From contig SLHP01000099.1 of the NCBI GenBank assembly GCA_007136095.1, positions 1-36,649 on the forward strand: a stretch of DNA of 36,649 nt. Direction: 5' to 3'. Of this stretch, positions 7,823-15,924 are shown one piece after another. The position numbers and the translations under genes were made by a program. Every line of letters begins with the position of its first letter. Position 1 is the first letter of the stretch. Origin of the DNA: Nitriliruptoraceae bacterium (lineage in GTDB: Bacteria > Actinomycetota > Nitriliruptoria > Nitriliruptorales > Nitriliruptoraceae). The notes below the pieces were generated by a model. That model had not been told where the DNA came from. It searched no databases and was given only the letters and a program-made list of their open reading frames with translations.

Positions 7823-9530
7823 GCCCGGTGGTGCGTCCGGCGGTGCCGTCGGTGGGGTCCAGCGCGGCCACGATCGCGGCCGGATCGTCGGGGGCGTCGT
7901 CCAGGTCCGCGAACCCCGCTGCGAGGTCGTCCGCCGTGGCGGCGTCACCGCGCTCCACCGCCTCCCAGAGCCGGTTCAGGCGCTGTACATGGGAGCTGAC
8001 CCGCTCCTTCGCATAGCCCGGACTGTTGCCCCGGGTCGCCATGAACGGCCAGTCGGAAGCGGCCAGCAGCGCGACCTCGCGGCCGATCTGGGTCCGTGTC
8101 GCGGGGCTGCCCCGGCCACCGGCCAGTGCCGCGGCGGCACGTCGCTCGCCGTCGACCAGGGCCTGCCACATCGGGCGGGTGTCGTCGGTGACCCAGCTGG
8201 CGTGGCCCTTGGCCCAGCCCCACGACGACTCGGGGAGATCGAGGCGTCGGGACGGCGGGTGGCGGTGGCGTCGTGACGCCAGGGTGGTGGTCGTCAGGTG
8301 GGGGTCGGCGTCGATCCGGCGCAGCAGCGCCTCCAGCCAGTCGACCCCCTCGAACCACCAGTGCCCGAACAACTCGGTGTCGTAGGCCGCGACCACCAGG
8401 CCACCGGGTCGGGGGTCGAGGACGTCGCGCAGCACTCCCTGCAGATGATCGGCGTCGATGAGGACCTGTTCGCCGGCGGCCGCCGGCTCGTAGGTGGCCT
8501 TGCGCTCGGATGGCAGGTCATGGTCGGTCACGCGCCAGGACGGGTGCACGCCGAACGTGCCGTGCGCGAAGTAGTCGCGGTACCACGCGTTGCCGGGATA
8601 GCCGGCGGTGGGGGACCACACGTGGTAGGCGACCGACAGGTCGCGGGCGTAGGCCACGACGTCGCTGTCCCCGATGAGGACCCCGTCGTGGACCACCTCG
8701 TCGGCGGACCCGTCGGCCGGGTCCGGGACCGCCGGGCGCACCGTCCAGTCCCGGTCCCGCCCGCCGGCGGCACGCACCAGCGTCGCTGCGTCGACGAGGA
8801 CGTGGCCGATGCCGTGGTCCGCGTAGTGCTCCTCGAGTCCCGGGAGCTCCGGTCCGATGCGGGGCAGCGTCGGGGTTCCCTGGGCGTCGGTCGAGGTCGG
8901 GATCGCGGTGGCGTCGGCGACCCGCCCGCGCGGCCGGTAGCCCATCTCCGGTGCCCACAGGCCGTCGGGGCGGCGTCCGGCCCACTGTGCGTGGTGGTCG
9001 AGGCCGGTCGCGAGCTGGGCGTCGATCAGGGCCGGGTCGCGTTGCAGGGGGAGGTAGGGGTGGGTCGCCGGACCTCCCAGGATCTCGATCACCCCACGGT
9101 GGGCCAGGTCGGCCCAGACGGTCGTGAGCCCACCCCGCGACTGGACGTCCTCGTGGTAGGCCAGCAGATCGGCGAACCGTCGCCAGTAGAACGGTCCCAG
9201 CGCCGCCACCTCGGCGCCCATCCAGTCGTGCCAGCGCTGCTCCTCCGACCGCCACATCTGCCCGCCGAGCCAGGTCCCGAGGTCGGCGGCGAGCCGGGTG
9301 TCCGCGACCTGGTGGGCCACCATCGGTGTGACCCCGAGGGTCAGGATGTCACGTTGCCCGTCCTCGGCCAGCCGCTCGAGCAGCCGGGTCACAGGGAGCC
9401 AGGAGGTACCCCACGCCTGGAACAGCCACTCCTCGCCGACCGGCCACACGCCGTGGTTGCGCAGGTAGGGCAGGTGGGTGTGCAGGACCAGTGCGACCTC
9501 GCCAGGCCGCTTCCGAGAGGGGGTGGGCAT
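7788..9530 (-). CDS. GH57 family 1,4-alpha-glucan branching-type enzyme (Rv3031-like)
   Basis: 580 residues from ATG 9530. The N-terminal strand LVLHTHLPYLRNHGVWPVGEEW is diagnostic for GH57; Glu195 in GLWAPEMGY is the expected nucleophile and Asp384 in AYDTELFGHWWFEG the acid/base. The C-terminal helical part carries ESSWGWAKGHASWV and DWPFMATRGNSPGYAKERV, typical of branching enzymes with the DUF1957 domain. In mycobacteria the homologue (Rv3031) makes alpha-1,6 branches in methylglucose lipopolysaccharide or glycogen-like glucan in the cytoplasm, beside a methyltransferase (Rv3030), as here. The gene starts 5 nt after the methyltransferase stop, so they share an mRNA. An upstream in-frame start at 9662 would intrude into that gene and is rejected. 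The Rv3032-like glycosyltransferase that follows in mycobacteria is missing. Confidence 0.92.
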   Translation of the reverse strand: MPTPSRKRPGEVALVLHTHLPYLRNHGVWPVGEEWLFQAWGTSWLPVTRLLERLAEDGQRDILTLGVTPMVAHQVADTRLAADLGTWLGGQMWRSEEQRWHDWMGAEVAALGPFYWRRFADLLAYHEDVQSRGGLTTVWADLAHRGVIEILGGPATHPYLPLQRDPALIDAQLATGLDHHAQWAGRRPDGLWAPEMGYRPRGRVADATAIPTSTDAQGTPTLPRIGPELPGLEEHYADHGIGHVLVDAATLVRAAGGRDRDWTVRPAVPDPADGSADEVVHDGVLIGDSDVVAYARDLSVAYHVWSPTAGYPGNAWYRDYFAHGTFGVHPSWRVTDHDLPSERKATYEPAAAGEQVLIDADHLQGVLRDVLDPRPGGLVVAAYDTELFGHWWFEGVDWLEALLRRIDADPHLTTTTLASRRHRHPPSRRLDLPESSWGWAKGHASWVTDDTRPMWQALVDGERRAAAALAGGRGSPATRTQIGREVALLAASDWPFMATRGNSPGYAKERVSSHVQRLNRLWEAVERGDAATADDLAAGFADLDDAPDDPAAIVAALDPTDGTAGRTTGLTATNVPPGSR

Positions 9531-9535
9531 CGAGG

Positions 9536-10348
9536 TCAGCGCCCGTCCCCGGGAACCCGGGCGATCGCGAGCAGGTCGAGACTCGCATCCAGCCCATCGG
9601 CCCGCAGATCGAAGTCGGACGGCTCGGTCGCGTGGACCGCGTGACGCAGGCCGTCGTCCCACTGGTCGGGTGGCGTCGCGGTCAGCAGATCGGTGATCGG
9701 CCGGCCCCGCTCGTGGGCCAACTCCCGCAGGCGCAAACAGTGGTGGACCCCGAGCAGGTCATCGACCACCAGCCCTGCGCCGTCGAGTTCGGCCCGCAGT
9801 TCCGCGGCCGTGAACTCGCGGATGTGGAACGGGTTGACCGGCACATCGCTGTCCGGGGTGAAGGTCAGGCGGTTGGGGGTCGCGATCAGGACCTGCCCGC
9901 CTGGGCGGGTGACGCGCACGAGTTCCGCGAGGTAGCCCGGGATGTCGTGGAGGTGTTCGATGACCTGGAAGGACACGGCAGCATCGACGCTGTCGGTCGG
10001 TAGCGGCAGCGACGTCAGGTCGGCCCGGACGGCCTCGATGCGTCGGTCGCGGGCCGCGTAGGTGACCCCGACATGGTCGACGACCGGTGCCTCGAGGTCG
10101 ACACCGACGACCCGGGACGCACCTGCGTCAGCGAGCATCGCCAGCCCGTAGCCCTCGCCGCACCCGGCATCGAGCACCGTGATGGGCCTGCGATCGGTCG
10201 CGAGGGTCCGGACGTGCCGGGCGGCGTGTTCGTAGGCGACCACATGGCGCTGGAACCAGTACCGCTCGTCGGGGATGTCCGGCAGGGTCCGCTCCCCGGT
10301 CAGCAGCAGACCGGGCGTGGTGTCGGTGGGGTCGTCGGTGGGGCGCAT
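9536..10348 (-). CDS. SAM-dependent methyltransferase (Rv3030-like)
   Basis: 270 residues. Motif I VLDAGCGEGYG (about residues 58-68), acidic motif VVGVDLE, motif II-like VDAAVSFQVIEHLHD, and the post-motif RVTRPGGQVLIATPN mark a class I methyltransferase. The N-terminal GERTLPDIPDERYWFQRHVVAYEHAA is typical of the group encoded beside the GH57 enzyme in actinobacteria. In mycobacteria this pair belongs to the methylglucose lipopolysaccharide locus, so O-methylation of a glucan or of a glucose precursor is plausible; the exact substrate is inference. It is transcribed divergently from etfB, the same arrangement as Rv3030/Rv3029c. A -10 element 7 nt before the ATG suggests a leaderless message. 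Confidence 0.88.
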   Translation of the reverse strand: MRPTDDPTDTTPGLLLTGERTLPDIPDERYWFQRHVVAYEHAARHVRTLATDRRPITVLDAGCGEGYGLAMLADAGASRVVGVDLEAPVVDHVGVTYAARDRRIEAVRADLTSLPLPTDSVDAAVSFQVIEHLHDIPGYLAELVRVTRPGGQVLIATPNRLTFTPDSDVPVNPFHIREFTAAELRAELDGAGLVVDDLLGVHHCLRLRELAHERGRPITDLLTATPPDQWDDGLRHAVHATEPSDFDLRADGLDASLDLLAIARVPGDGR

Positions 10349-10361
10349 GCCGGGCAGACTA
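10349..10361 (-). promoter_or_regulatory. Leaderless promoter of the methyltransferase-GH57 operon
   Basis: On the minus strand TAGTCT (10361 down to 10356) is followed by 7 nt (10355-10349) and then ATG at 10348. There is no Shine-Dalgarno. The spacing is identical to that at the DUF2905, cysteine desulfurase and DUF983 genes. Confidence 0.5.
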
Positions 10362-10368
10362 GGGGAGC

Positions 10369-10388
10369 CGATGCGTCACGTTGCATCG
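10369..10388. promoter_or_regulatory. Inverted repeat CGATGC-N8-GCATCG, candidate operator
   Basis: A perfect 6+6 bp inverted repeat with an 8-bp spacer (10369-10374 and 10383-10388) lies between the divergent start codons. It covers the predicted -35 of etfB (10381-10386) and falls at about the -35 position of the minus-strand promoter. A dimeric regulator bound here could act on both units. No regulator gene is adjacent, so the binding protein is unknown. Confidence 0.4.
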
Positions 10389-10409
10389 ACTTTGAGCGGT
10401 CACTACAAT
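10381..10409 (+). promoter_or_regulatory. etfBA promoter
   Basis: TTGCAT (10381-10386), a 17-bp spacer and TACAAT (10404-10409) give a good vegetative-type promoter in an unusually A/T-rich patch. Transcription would start near 10416, leaving a ~57-nt leader with a ribosome-binding site (GAGAAGG, 10462-10468). A second -10-like TAGTCT at 10433 is possible but has a poor spacer. Confidence 0.55.
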
Positions 10410-10472
10410 TTTTGCTGAACGCGCGAGTTGCCTAGTCTGAAATGAACATCGATTCTCACGAGAGAAGGCCGC

Positions 10473-11255
10473 ATGAAGATCATCGTTCCGGTCAAGCGCA
10501 CTCCGGATACTGCCGCTGAGAAGGTGATCGGCGACGATCGCACCGTTGATCGTGACGCCGGTGAGTCGGTGCTGTGTCCCGTCAACGAGTTCTCGATCGA
10601 GGAGGCGGTCCGGCTCAAGGAGTCCCAGGACGCCGAGGTGACGGTTCTGTTGGTCGGGCCGGAGTCCGCGCAGTCGACGGTCCGCAAGGCGCTGTCGTAC
10701 GGGCTCGACGGCGGCCTGCAGGTCACCGATGATGCGATCGCTGGCTCCGACGCGCTCGGCACCGCCCGGGTGATCGCCAAGGCCCTCGAGAGCCGTGAGT
10801 GGGATCTGGTCATCTTCGGGAACCAGTCCACCGACGCCCGCACCTGCCTGGTGCCGGCAGCGGTCGCCGAGCTGCTGGGTGTTCCGTCGTTGACCTACGC
10901 CCGTCACCTCGAGGTCGAGGGTGACACGGTCACGGTCCACCGCGAACACGAGGAGGGCTGGGACGTCGTCGAGGCGCAGTTGCCGGCCATCGTCAGCGTG
11001 GTTGAAGCGATCAATGAGCCGCGCTACCCGTCGTTCAAGGGGATCATGGCTGCCAAGTCCAAGCCGTTGGACGTCGTGTCATTGGCTGATCTTGGTGTGT
11101 CGGCGGACGAGGTCGGTGCCGGCAACGCCGCGGCAACGATGTACGAGTTCGAGCCGCGTCCGCCGAAGGAGGCCGGGACCGTCGTCGAGGACGACGGGTC
11201 CGGTGCCGCCGCCGCGCAGTTGGCCGACTGGATGGTCGACAAGAAGTTCGCCTAA
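10473..11255 (+). CDS. etfB: Electron transfer flavoprotein beta subunit
   Basis: 260 residues from ATG with GAGAAGG upstream. The N-terminus MKIIVPVKRTPDTA is the standard EtfB/FixA start, followed by NEFSIEEAVRLKE and the nucleotide-binding region with GNQSTDARTCLVPAAVAELLG and LPAIVSVVEAINEPRYPSFKGIMAAKSKPL, the family's signature segment. With EtfA it forms the FAD- and AMP-containing heterodimer that carries electrons from acyl-CoA and other dehydrogenases to the respiratory chain via ETF:quinone oxidoreductase. etfA follows 70 bp downstream. Codon usage includes more GTT/GGT codons than neighbours near the 5' end, which may reflect high expression. Confidence 0.97.
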   Translation: MKIIVPVKRTPDTAAEKVIGDDRTVDRDAGESVLCPVNEFSIEEAVRLKESQDAEVTVLLVGPESAQSTVRKALSYGLDGGLQVTDDAIAGSDALGTARVIAKALESREWDLVIFGNQSTDARTCLVPAAVAELLGVPSLTYARHLEVEGDTVTVHREHEEGWDVVEAQLPAIVSVVEAINEPRYPSFKGIMAAKSKPLDVVSLADLGVSADEVGAGNAAATMYEFEPRPPKEAGTVVEDDGSGAAAAQLADWMVDKKFA

Positions 11256-11325
11256 CACCTGCGGCGACTGCGCCCGCGACGACCACGACGATGCCCGTCT
11301 GCCGGGCTGATGAAGGGACAAGACG

Positions 11326-12309
11326 ATGAGCGAGCTCCTGGTTCTGATCGATCACAGTGACGGTGCGCCCAAGAAGCTGTCGCTGCAGATGCTGTCTGCT
11401 GCGGCAGGTCTGGCCGATGACGCGGACGTGTCCGTGTCTGCGGTGTGGCTGGGTGCCGGTGCGTCTGACGCTGCCGCGACCATCGGTGCGCACGGTGCGA
11501 CCAAGCTCTACCACTGGGATTCCGAGGACGCCCACGGCTATGTGACCCTGCCGCAGGTCGAGGGCCTGCAGGCTGCGATCGATGCCTCCGGTGCGGACGT
11601 GGTGTTCTTCGCGTCCACCAACCACGTCAAGGACGTCGCCTCACGGCTGGCGATCCGGGTCGGTGGCGGTGTGATCACCGACGTCACCGGGCTGCGTGTC
11701 GAGGACGGCCGGTTCGTCGCCACCAAGGAGGTCTTCGGTGGCGATATGATCACCACCTCCAGGGTCGCCGACGGGCACGTTCAGATCCTCGGGATCGCCA
11801 ACAACGCCTTCCCGGCGGAGGGCGCCGGCGGCGACGCCCCGGAGCTCGTGGCGCTGGACGTCGACCTGTCCGAGGCGGCGACCGCAGCCAAGGTCGTCTC
11901 CGTCGAGAAGCAGGTGTCGGCCGACCGGCCCGACATCGCCGAGGCCGCGGTCGTGGTCGCCGGTGGTCGTGGGCTCGGCAACGAGGACGGGTTCCAACTC
12001 ATGGAGCAGCTCGCGGACGTGCTCGGCGCCGGTGTCGGCGCTTCGCGTGCCGCGACCGACGCCGGCTGGTACCCGCACCGCTACCAGATCGGGCAGACGG
12101 GCCGGACGATCTCGCCGACGCTGTACCTCGGTTCCGGGATCTCCGGCGCGATCCAGCACCGGGCCGGGATGCAGACCTCGCAGAACATCGTGGCGATCAA
12201 CAAGGACCCGGAGGCACCGATCTTCCAGATCGCCGACTTCGGGATCGTCGGGGACCTCTACGAGATCGTGCCCAAGCTGGTCGAGGAACTCGAGACCCGC
12301 AAGGGCTGA
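11326..12309 (+). CDS. etfA: Electron transfer flavoprotein alpha subunit
   Basis: 327 residues; AAGGGA (11313-11318) sits 7 nt before the ATG. The N-terminal domain (to about 190) pairs with EtfB. The C-terminal FAD domain has [22 protein letters not shown] (about 210-231), [22 protein letters not shown] (238-259), the FAD-binding [17 protein letters not shown] (267-282) and [22 protein letters not shown] (289-310). All signature positions look intact. It is the second gene of the etfBA operon, equivalent to fixB (Rv3028c) in the mycobacterial map. Confidence 0.97.
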   Translation: MSELLVLIDHSDGAPKKLSLQMLSAAAGLADDADVSVSAVWLGAGASDAAATIGAHGATKLYHWDSEDAHGYVTLPQVEGLQAAIDASGADVVFFASTNHVKDVASRLAIRVGGGVITDVTGLRVEDGRFVATKEVFGGDMITTSRVADGHVQILGIANNAFPAEGAGGDAPELVALDVDLSEAATAAKVVSVEKQVSADRPDIAEAAVVVAGGRGLGNEDGFQLMEQLADVLGAGVGASRAATDAGWYPHRYQIGQTGRTISPTLYLGSGISGAIQHRAGMQTSQNIVAINKDPEAPIFQIADFGIVGDLYEIVPKLVEELETRKG

Positions 12310-12358
12310 TCGCACCCCGCTCGTGTCTCGGCCCGTTGCCGCTGCGGAGTCCGCCTCG

Positions 12359-12364
12359 TACCGT
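12359..12364 (+). promoter_or_regulatory. -10-like element for the LCP gene
   Basis: TACCGT places transcription initiation near 12371-12372. This is downstream of the ATG at 12366, so that codon would not be in the mRNA; the GTG at 12399, with GGGGAGG at 12383-12389, is then the natural start. No clear -35 is seen. Confidence 0.35.
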
Positions 12365-12398
12365 GATGAGCGGTGATCGAGCGGGGAGGGGCGGGACG

Positions 12399-13931
12399 GT
12401 GGCGGTGTGGTTGATGCACCCTGCAGATCGCCGCCGCAGGACCGGGCGGGGTCTCCGTGCCGCGCTGGCGTCGCTGCTGCTCCCCGGCGCTGGGCAACTG
12501 CTCCTCGGCGACCGTCGCCGGGCCGCGGCGCTGCTCGTGGCCACGATCCTCGTGCTCGCCGGTGGCGTCTGGCTCCTGCGCCGACCGCCCGGCGACCTCC
12601 TGGCCTGGTTCGTCGACCCGCGGGTGCTGCTCGCTGCGCTCGCTCTGAACGTTGTCCTGCTCGCGGGTCGCCTCTACGCCGTCTTCCAGGCCTACGGCAG
12701 GGGTGTCCGCCCGCCCGCTGAACCCGTCCAGCCACGAGGCCGGTTGGCCGCTGCCGGTGTCGGCCTGGTGCTGGGCCTCGTCGCAGTCGTCGTTGCCGCC
12801 CCGCACGTCGCTGCCGGCTACTACGTCGCTGCCGCCCACGGTGTCGTCACCACCACCTTCATCGAGGATGCCCGGGTGAGCGAGGTGCTGGCGGGGGATC
12901 ACGCAGACCGCGGGCCGGACGATGGTCCGGCTGTGACGATCGAGGTGCCAGGGTCGGACGTCCCTGCCGCGGACCCAGCGGACCCAGCGGACCCAGCGGA
13001 GGCCGTCGAGACGCGGGACAACCCCTGGTTGCACGGCGGTCGGATCACGGTGGCGTTGTTGGGCTCGGACGCGGGTCCCGGCCGAACCGGCGAGCGCATC
13101 GACGCGATCCTGGTCGTGAGCCTGGACCCCCAGACCGGCGACGTGGCGGTCTTCTCCGTCGACCGCTACCTCGCGGATCTCCCGCTGCCCAGTCGACTCG
13201 AGGAGGTCTATCGGACGCACTGCCCACAGGGCGACGGGTGGGAGTTCATCCTGGCGCTGTACCGCTGCGCAGACGAACGGGCGCCCGAGGAGTTCGCGGC
13301 GGTCTATCCGGCAGCTGAGGATCCGGCGGCAGCGGCGATGACCGACGTCCTGTCCGAACTGCTCGGTCTCGAGGTCCCGTACTACGCGATGGTGGACATG
13401 GCCGGGTTCGTCGACGTCGTGGATGCGCTCGGTGGGGTCGAGGTCGATCTGGGGCAGCCCGTGCGGGTTCGGATATCGCCGCCGACGGCGGGGGACGACT
13501 GGTACACCGTCGATCTGGCCGCCGGCGTGCAGGAACTCGACGGACGGGAGGCGTTGGCCTTCGCGCGCGTCCGGGCCGGGTCGGGCGGGGACGCGGACCG
13601 CATGCGCCGGCAACGGTGCCTGGTCACCAGTGTCGCGGATCGCTCGGACGTCGGTGCGCTCCTGCGCGGGTTCCCCACCCTCGCGTCCGCCATCGAGGAC
13701 AGCGTGCGGACCAACATCCCGCTCGGGATGCTGCCCGACCTGTTGCAACTCGGGCCGCAGATCGACCATGAACGTGCCGTGACGGTCGGGTTCGGTCCGC
13801 CGGAGTACCGCGGTCCGGACCACCGTCCCGACGTCGAGCGCATCCGCGACCGCGTGACCGAGGTGCTGGCGGATCCGGGGACAGCGGCCACGGCCGAGTC
13901 GGCCGAGACCGGTGCCGAGGTCTGTCGCTGA
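12399..13931 (+). CDS. LytR-CpsA-Psr (LCP) family protein
   Basis: 510 residues from GTG 12399 (strong GGGGAGG upstream; in-frame alternatives at 12336, 12366 and 12414). The N-terminal ~150 residues hold hydrophobic stretches (LLLPGAGQLLLGDRRRAAALLVATILVLAGGVWLL, split here as two segments; LLAALALNVVLLAGRLYAV; AAGVGLVLGLVAVVVAA), more membrane segments than the single one usual for LCP proteins. A Pro/Asp/Ala linker precedes the LCP domain (about 215-430): VALLGSD (Asp224), ERIDAILVVSLDP, FSVDRYL (Asp255, Arg256), MVDMAGFVDVVDALGGVEVDL, ALAFARVRAG..DADRMRRQR. These enzymes transfer undecaprenyl-linked glycans to peptidoglycan outside the membrane, e.g. arabinogalactan or teichoic-type polymers. 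Confidence 0.9.
   Translation: MAVWLMHPADRRRRTGRGLRAALASLLLPGAGQLLLGDRRRAAALLVATILVLAGGVWLLRRPPGDLLAWFVDPRVLLAALALNVVLLAGRLYAVFQAYGRGVRPPAEPVQPRGRLAAAGVGLVLGLVAVVVAAPHVAAGYYVAAAHGVVTTTFIEDARVSEVLAGDHADRGPDDGPAVTIEVPGSDVPAADPADPADPAEAVETRDNPWLHGGRITVALLGSDAGPGRTGERIDAILVVSLDPQTGDVAVFSVDRYLADLPLPSRLEEVYRTHCPQGDGWEFILALYRCADERAPEEFAAVYPAAEDPAAAAMTDVLSELLGLEVPYYAMVDMAGFVDVVDALGGVEVDLGQPVRVRISPPTAGDDWYTVDLAAGVQELDGREALAFARVRAGSGGDADRMRRQRCLVTSVADRSDVGALLRGFPTLASAIEDSVRTNIPLGMLPDLLQLGPQIDHERAVTVGFGPPEYRGPDHRPDVERIRDRVTEVLADPGTAATAESAETGAEVCR
12971..12997 (+). repeat. Three perfect 9-bp tandem repeats inside the LCP gene
   Basis: GGACCCAGC is repeated three times without change, encoding an A-D-P tripeptide run in the extracytoplasmic linker just before the LCP domain. 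Unit length is a multiple of three, so copy-number change would only alter linker length. Confidence 0.85.
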
Positions 13932-13985
13932 GCCGACGGCGGCCGGTCGATGGCCAGGGGGTTCACGGTCGACCCAGCGGTCTCC

Positions 13986-13991
13986 TACCGT
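13986..13991 (+). promoter_or_regulatory. -10-like element for the S9 peptidase gene
   Basis: TACCGT lies 31 nt before the ATG at 14023, giving a leader of about 24 nt that includes AAGGG (14011-14015) 7 nt before the ATG. No -35 box is obvious. Confidence 0.35.
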
Positions 13992-14022
13992 GGCGATCCC
14001 GCCTCAACCCAAGGGCCACCAC

Positions 14023-15861
14023 ATGTCCCCGGCCATCCTGCTCGTCCCACGCGATGTCCTGTTCGGCAACCCTGAGCGGACCGGCCCGAGCCTCTCACCG
14101 GATGGTCGTCAGATGGCCTGGCTCGCGCCCGTCGACGGTGTGCTGAACGTCTTCGTCGGGGCCGCCGACCTGACCGGTGCACGGCCGGTCACCGACGATC
14201 GGGACCGCGGGATCCGCACGGTCGCCTGGGCGCACGACGGGCGTCACCTGCTGTACGTCCAGGACGATGGCGGGGACGAGAACTGGCGGCTGCACGCCAT
14301 CGACCTCGACACCGGCGGCGACCGTGACCTCACGCCCTTCGACGAGGTCCAGGCCCAGGTCGTGGCGATGGACAAGCGCCACCCCGACGACGTGCTGATC
14401 GGGCTCAACAAGGAACGTCCGGAACTGCACGACGTCTACCGCCTACACCTGCCGACCGGTGACCTGACGATGGTCCTGGACAACCCGGGGTTCGTGGGCT
14501 TCGTCGCGGACCGCGAGCTGCGTGTACGTGCCGGGGTGGCGCCACGCCCGGACGGCGGTGTGACGATCATGGTCCGCGACAGCACGGACGACGACTGGCG
14601 CACGCTGGTCGACGTCGGGCAGGAGGACGCACTCGGGACCATGCCCCTGGCGTTCAGCGAGGATGGGCGGCACCTGCTCGCCCTGAGCTCCGTCGACGCC
14701 AACGCCAGTCGCCTGGTGCGCCACGACCTCGACGGCGACACCGTCGAGGTGGTGGCACAGGACGACCGGTACGACGTGGCCGACGTCCGGCTCGACCCGG
14801 ACACGGGACAGGTGCAGTGGGTGAGCTTCCTGCGCGAACGCGTCCATCACGAACCCCTCGATGAGGGTGTCCGCGACGACCTGGCGGTCCTGACCGATAC
14901 TGAACGTGGCGAGATGGCGGTGCTGGGTGAGGATCACACCGACCGGCGCTGGGTGGTGGCCTACGTGCGGGATGACGGCCCGACCCGCTACCACCTCTAC
15001 GACCGCGACGCACGATCGTTGCCGTTGCTGTTCGAGGATCGTCCAGAGCTCGGTCGCTACGACCTCGCAACGATGGAGCCGTTCCGCATGACCGCTCGGG
15101 ACGGTCTGGAACTGCAGGGCTACCTCACAGCGCCGATCGGCACGGAGCGGCGGGACCTGGCGACGGTGCTGCTGGTCCACGGAGGCCCATGGGCCCGGGA
15201 CCTGTGGGGCTACGACCCCCAGGTCCAGTGGCTGGCCAACCGCGGCTACCTCGTCCTGCAGGTGAACTTCCGCGGCTCGACCGGGTACGGCAAGCGGTTC
15301 CTCAACGCCGGTGACCGCGCGTGGGGCGCGGCGATGCACGACGACCTCGTCGACACCGTGCGCTGGGCGGTCGAGCAGGGGTTCGCCGATCCTGACCGCG
15401 TCGCGATCCAGGGCGGGTCGTACGGGGGCTACGCCGCGCTGGTCGGGGCCACCTTCACCCCGGAGGTCTTCGCCTGCGCGGTGGACCTCGTCGGGCCGTC
15501 GAACCTGCAGACGTTGATCGCCTCCATCCCACCGTACTGGGAGCCGTTGATCGCCCAGTTCCACACGCGGATCGGCCACCCGGAACACGACGCCGATCTG
15601 CTGTGGCAACGCTCGCCGCTGTCACGGGCGGACCAGGTCTCGATCCCGCTCCTGATCGGCCAGGGTGCCAACGACCCGCGGGTGAAACAGGCCGAATCCG
15701 AGCAGTTCGTCACCGCGTTGCGCGAGCAGGGCATCGACCACGAGTACCTGCTGTTCGAGGACGAGGGGCACGGGTTCGCCAAGCCCGAGAACCGCCTGAC
15801 GTTCTACGCGGCGGTTGAGGCCTTCCTGGCGAAGCACCTCGGTGGTCGTCAGGAGCCCTGA
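14023..15861 (+). CDS. S9 family peptidase (prolyl oligopeptidase/acylaminoacyl-peptidase type)
   Basis: 612 residues from ATG 14023. The N-terminal ~370 residues are beta-propeller-like, with repeats such as GPSLSPDGRQMAWLAP and TVAWAHDGRHLLYVQDDGGDENWRLHAIDLDTG (the latter in two blades). The C-terminal alpha/beta-hydrolase domain has LLVHGGPWARD, LQVNFRGSTGYGKRF, the nucleophile Ser466 in GGSYGGYAAL, Asp551 in GANDPRV and His583 in DEGHGFAKPEN, a complete catalytic triad. No signal peptide is seen, so it is probably cytoplasmic and cleaves short peptides. It is likely transcribed separately from, or weakly with, the LCP gene 91 bp upstream. Confidence 0.93.
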   Translation: MSPAILLVPRDVLFGNPERTGPSLSPDGRQMAWLAPVDGVLNVFVGAADLTGARPVTDDRDRGIRTVAWAHDGRHLLYVQDDGGDENWRLHAIDLDTGGDRDLTPFDEVQAQVVAMDKRHPDDVLIGLNKERPELHDVYRLHLPTGDLTMVLDNPGFVGFVADRELRVRAGVAPRPDGGVTIMVRDSTDDDWRTLVDVGQEDALGTMPLAFSEDGRHLLALSSVDANASRLVRHDLDGDTVEVVAQDDRYDVADVRLDPDTGQVQWVSFLRERVHHEPLDEGVRDDLAVLTDTERGEMAVLGEDHTDRRWVVAYVRDDGPTRYHLYDRDARSLPLLFEDRPELGRYDLATMEPFRMTARDGLELQGYLTAPIGTERRDLATVLLVHGGPWARDLWGYDPQVQWLANRGYLVLQVNFRGSTGYGKRFLNAGDRAWGAAMHDDLVDTVRWAVEQGFADPDRVAIQGGSYGGYAALVGATFTPEVFACAVDLVGPSNLQTLIASIPPYWEPLIAQFHTRIGHPEHDADLLWQRSPLSRADQVSIPLLIGQGANDPRVKQAESEQFVTALREQGIDHEYLLFEDEGHGFAKPENRLTFYAAVEAFLAKHLGGRQEP

Positions 15862-15924
15862 GCGCGACGGACCGATGCAACGGGCAACGACCGACGTCGT
15901 CGTATCGGCTGACCGCCCACCTCG

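Noticed and set aside
12258-13823. A 521-codon antisense frame opposite the LCP gene, and similar ones opposite dxs (32763-34655) and ilvB (34474-36402)
   Set aside because: The plus-strand genes have intact domain motifs and ribosome-binding sites; the antisense frames have neither.
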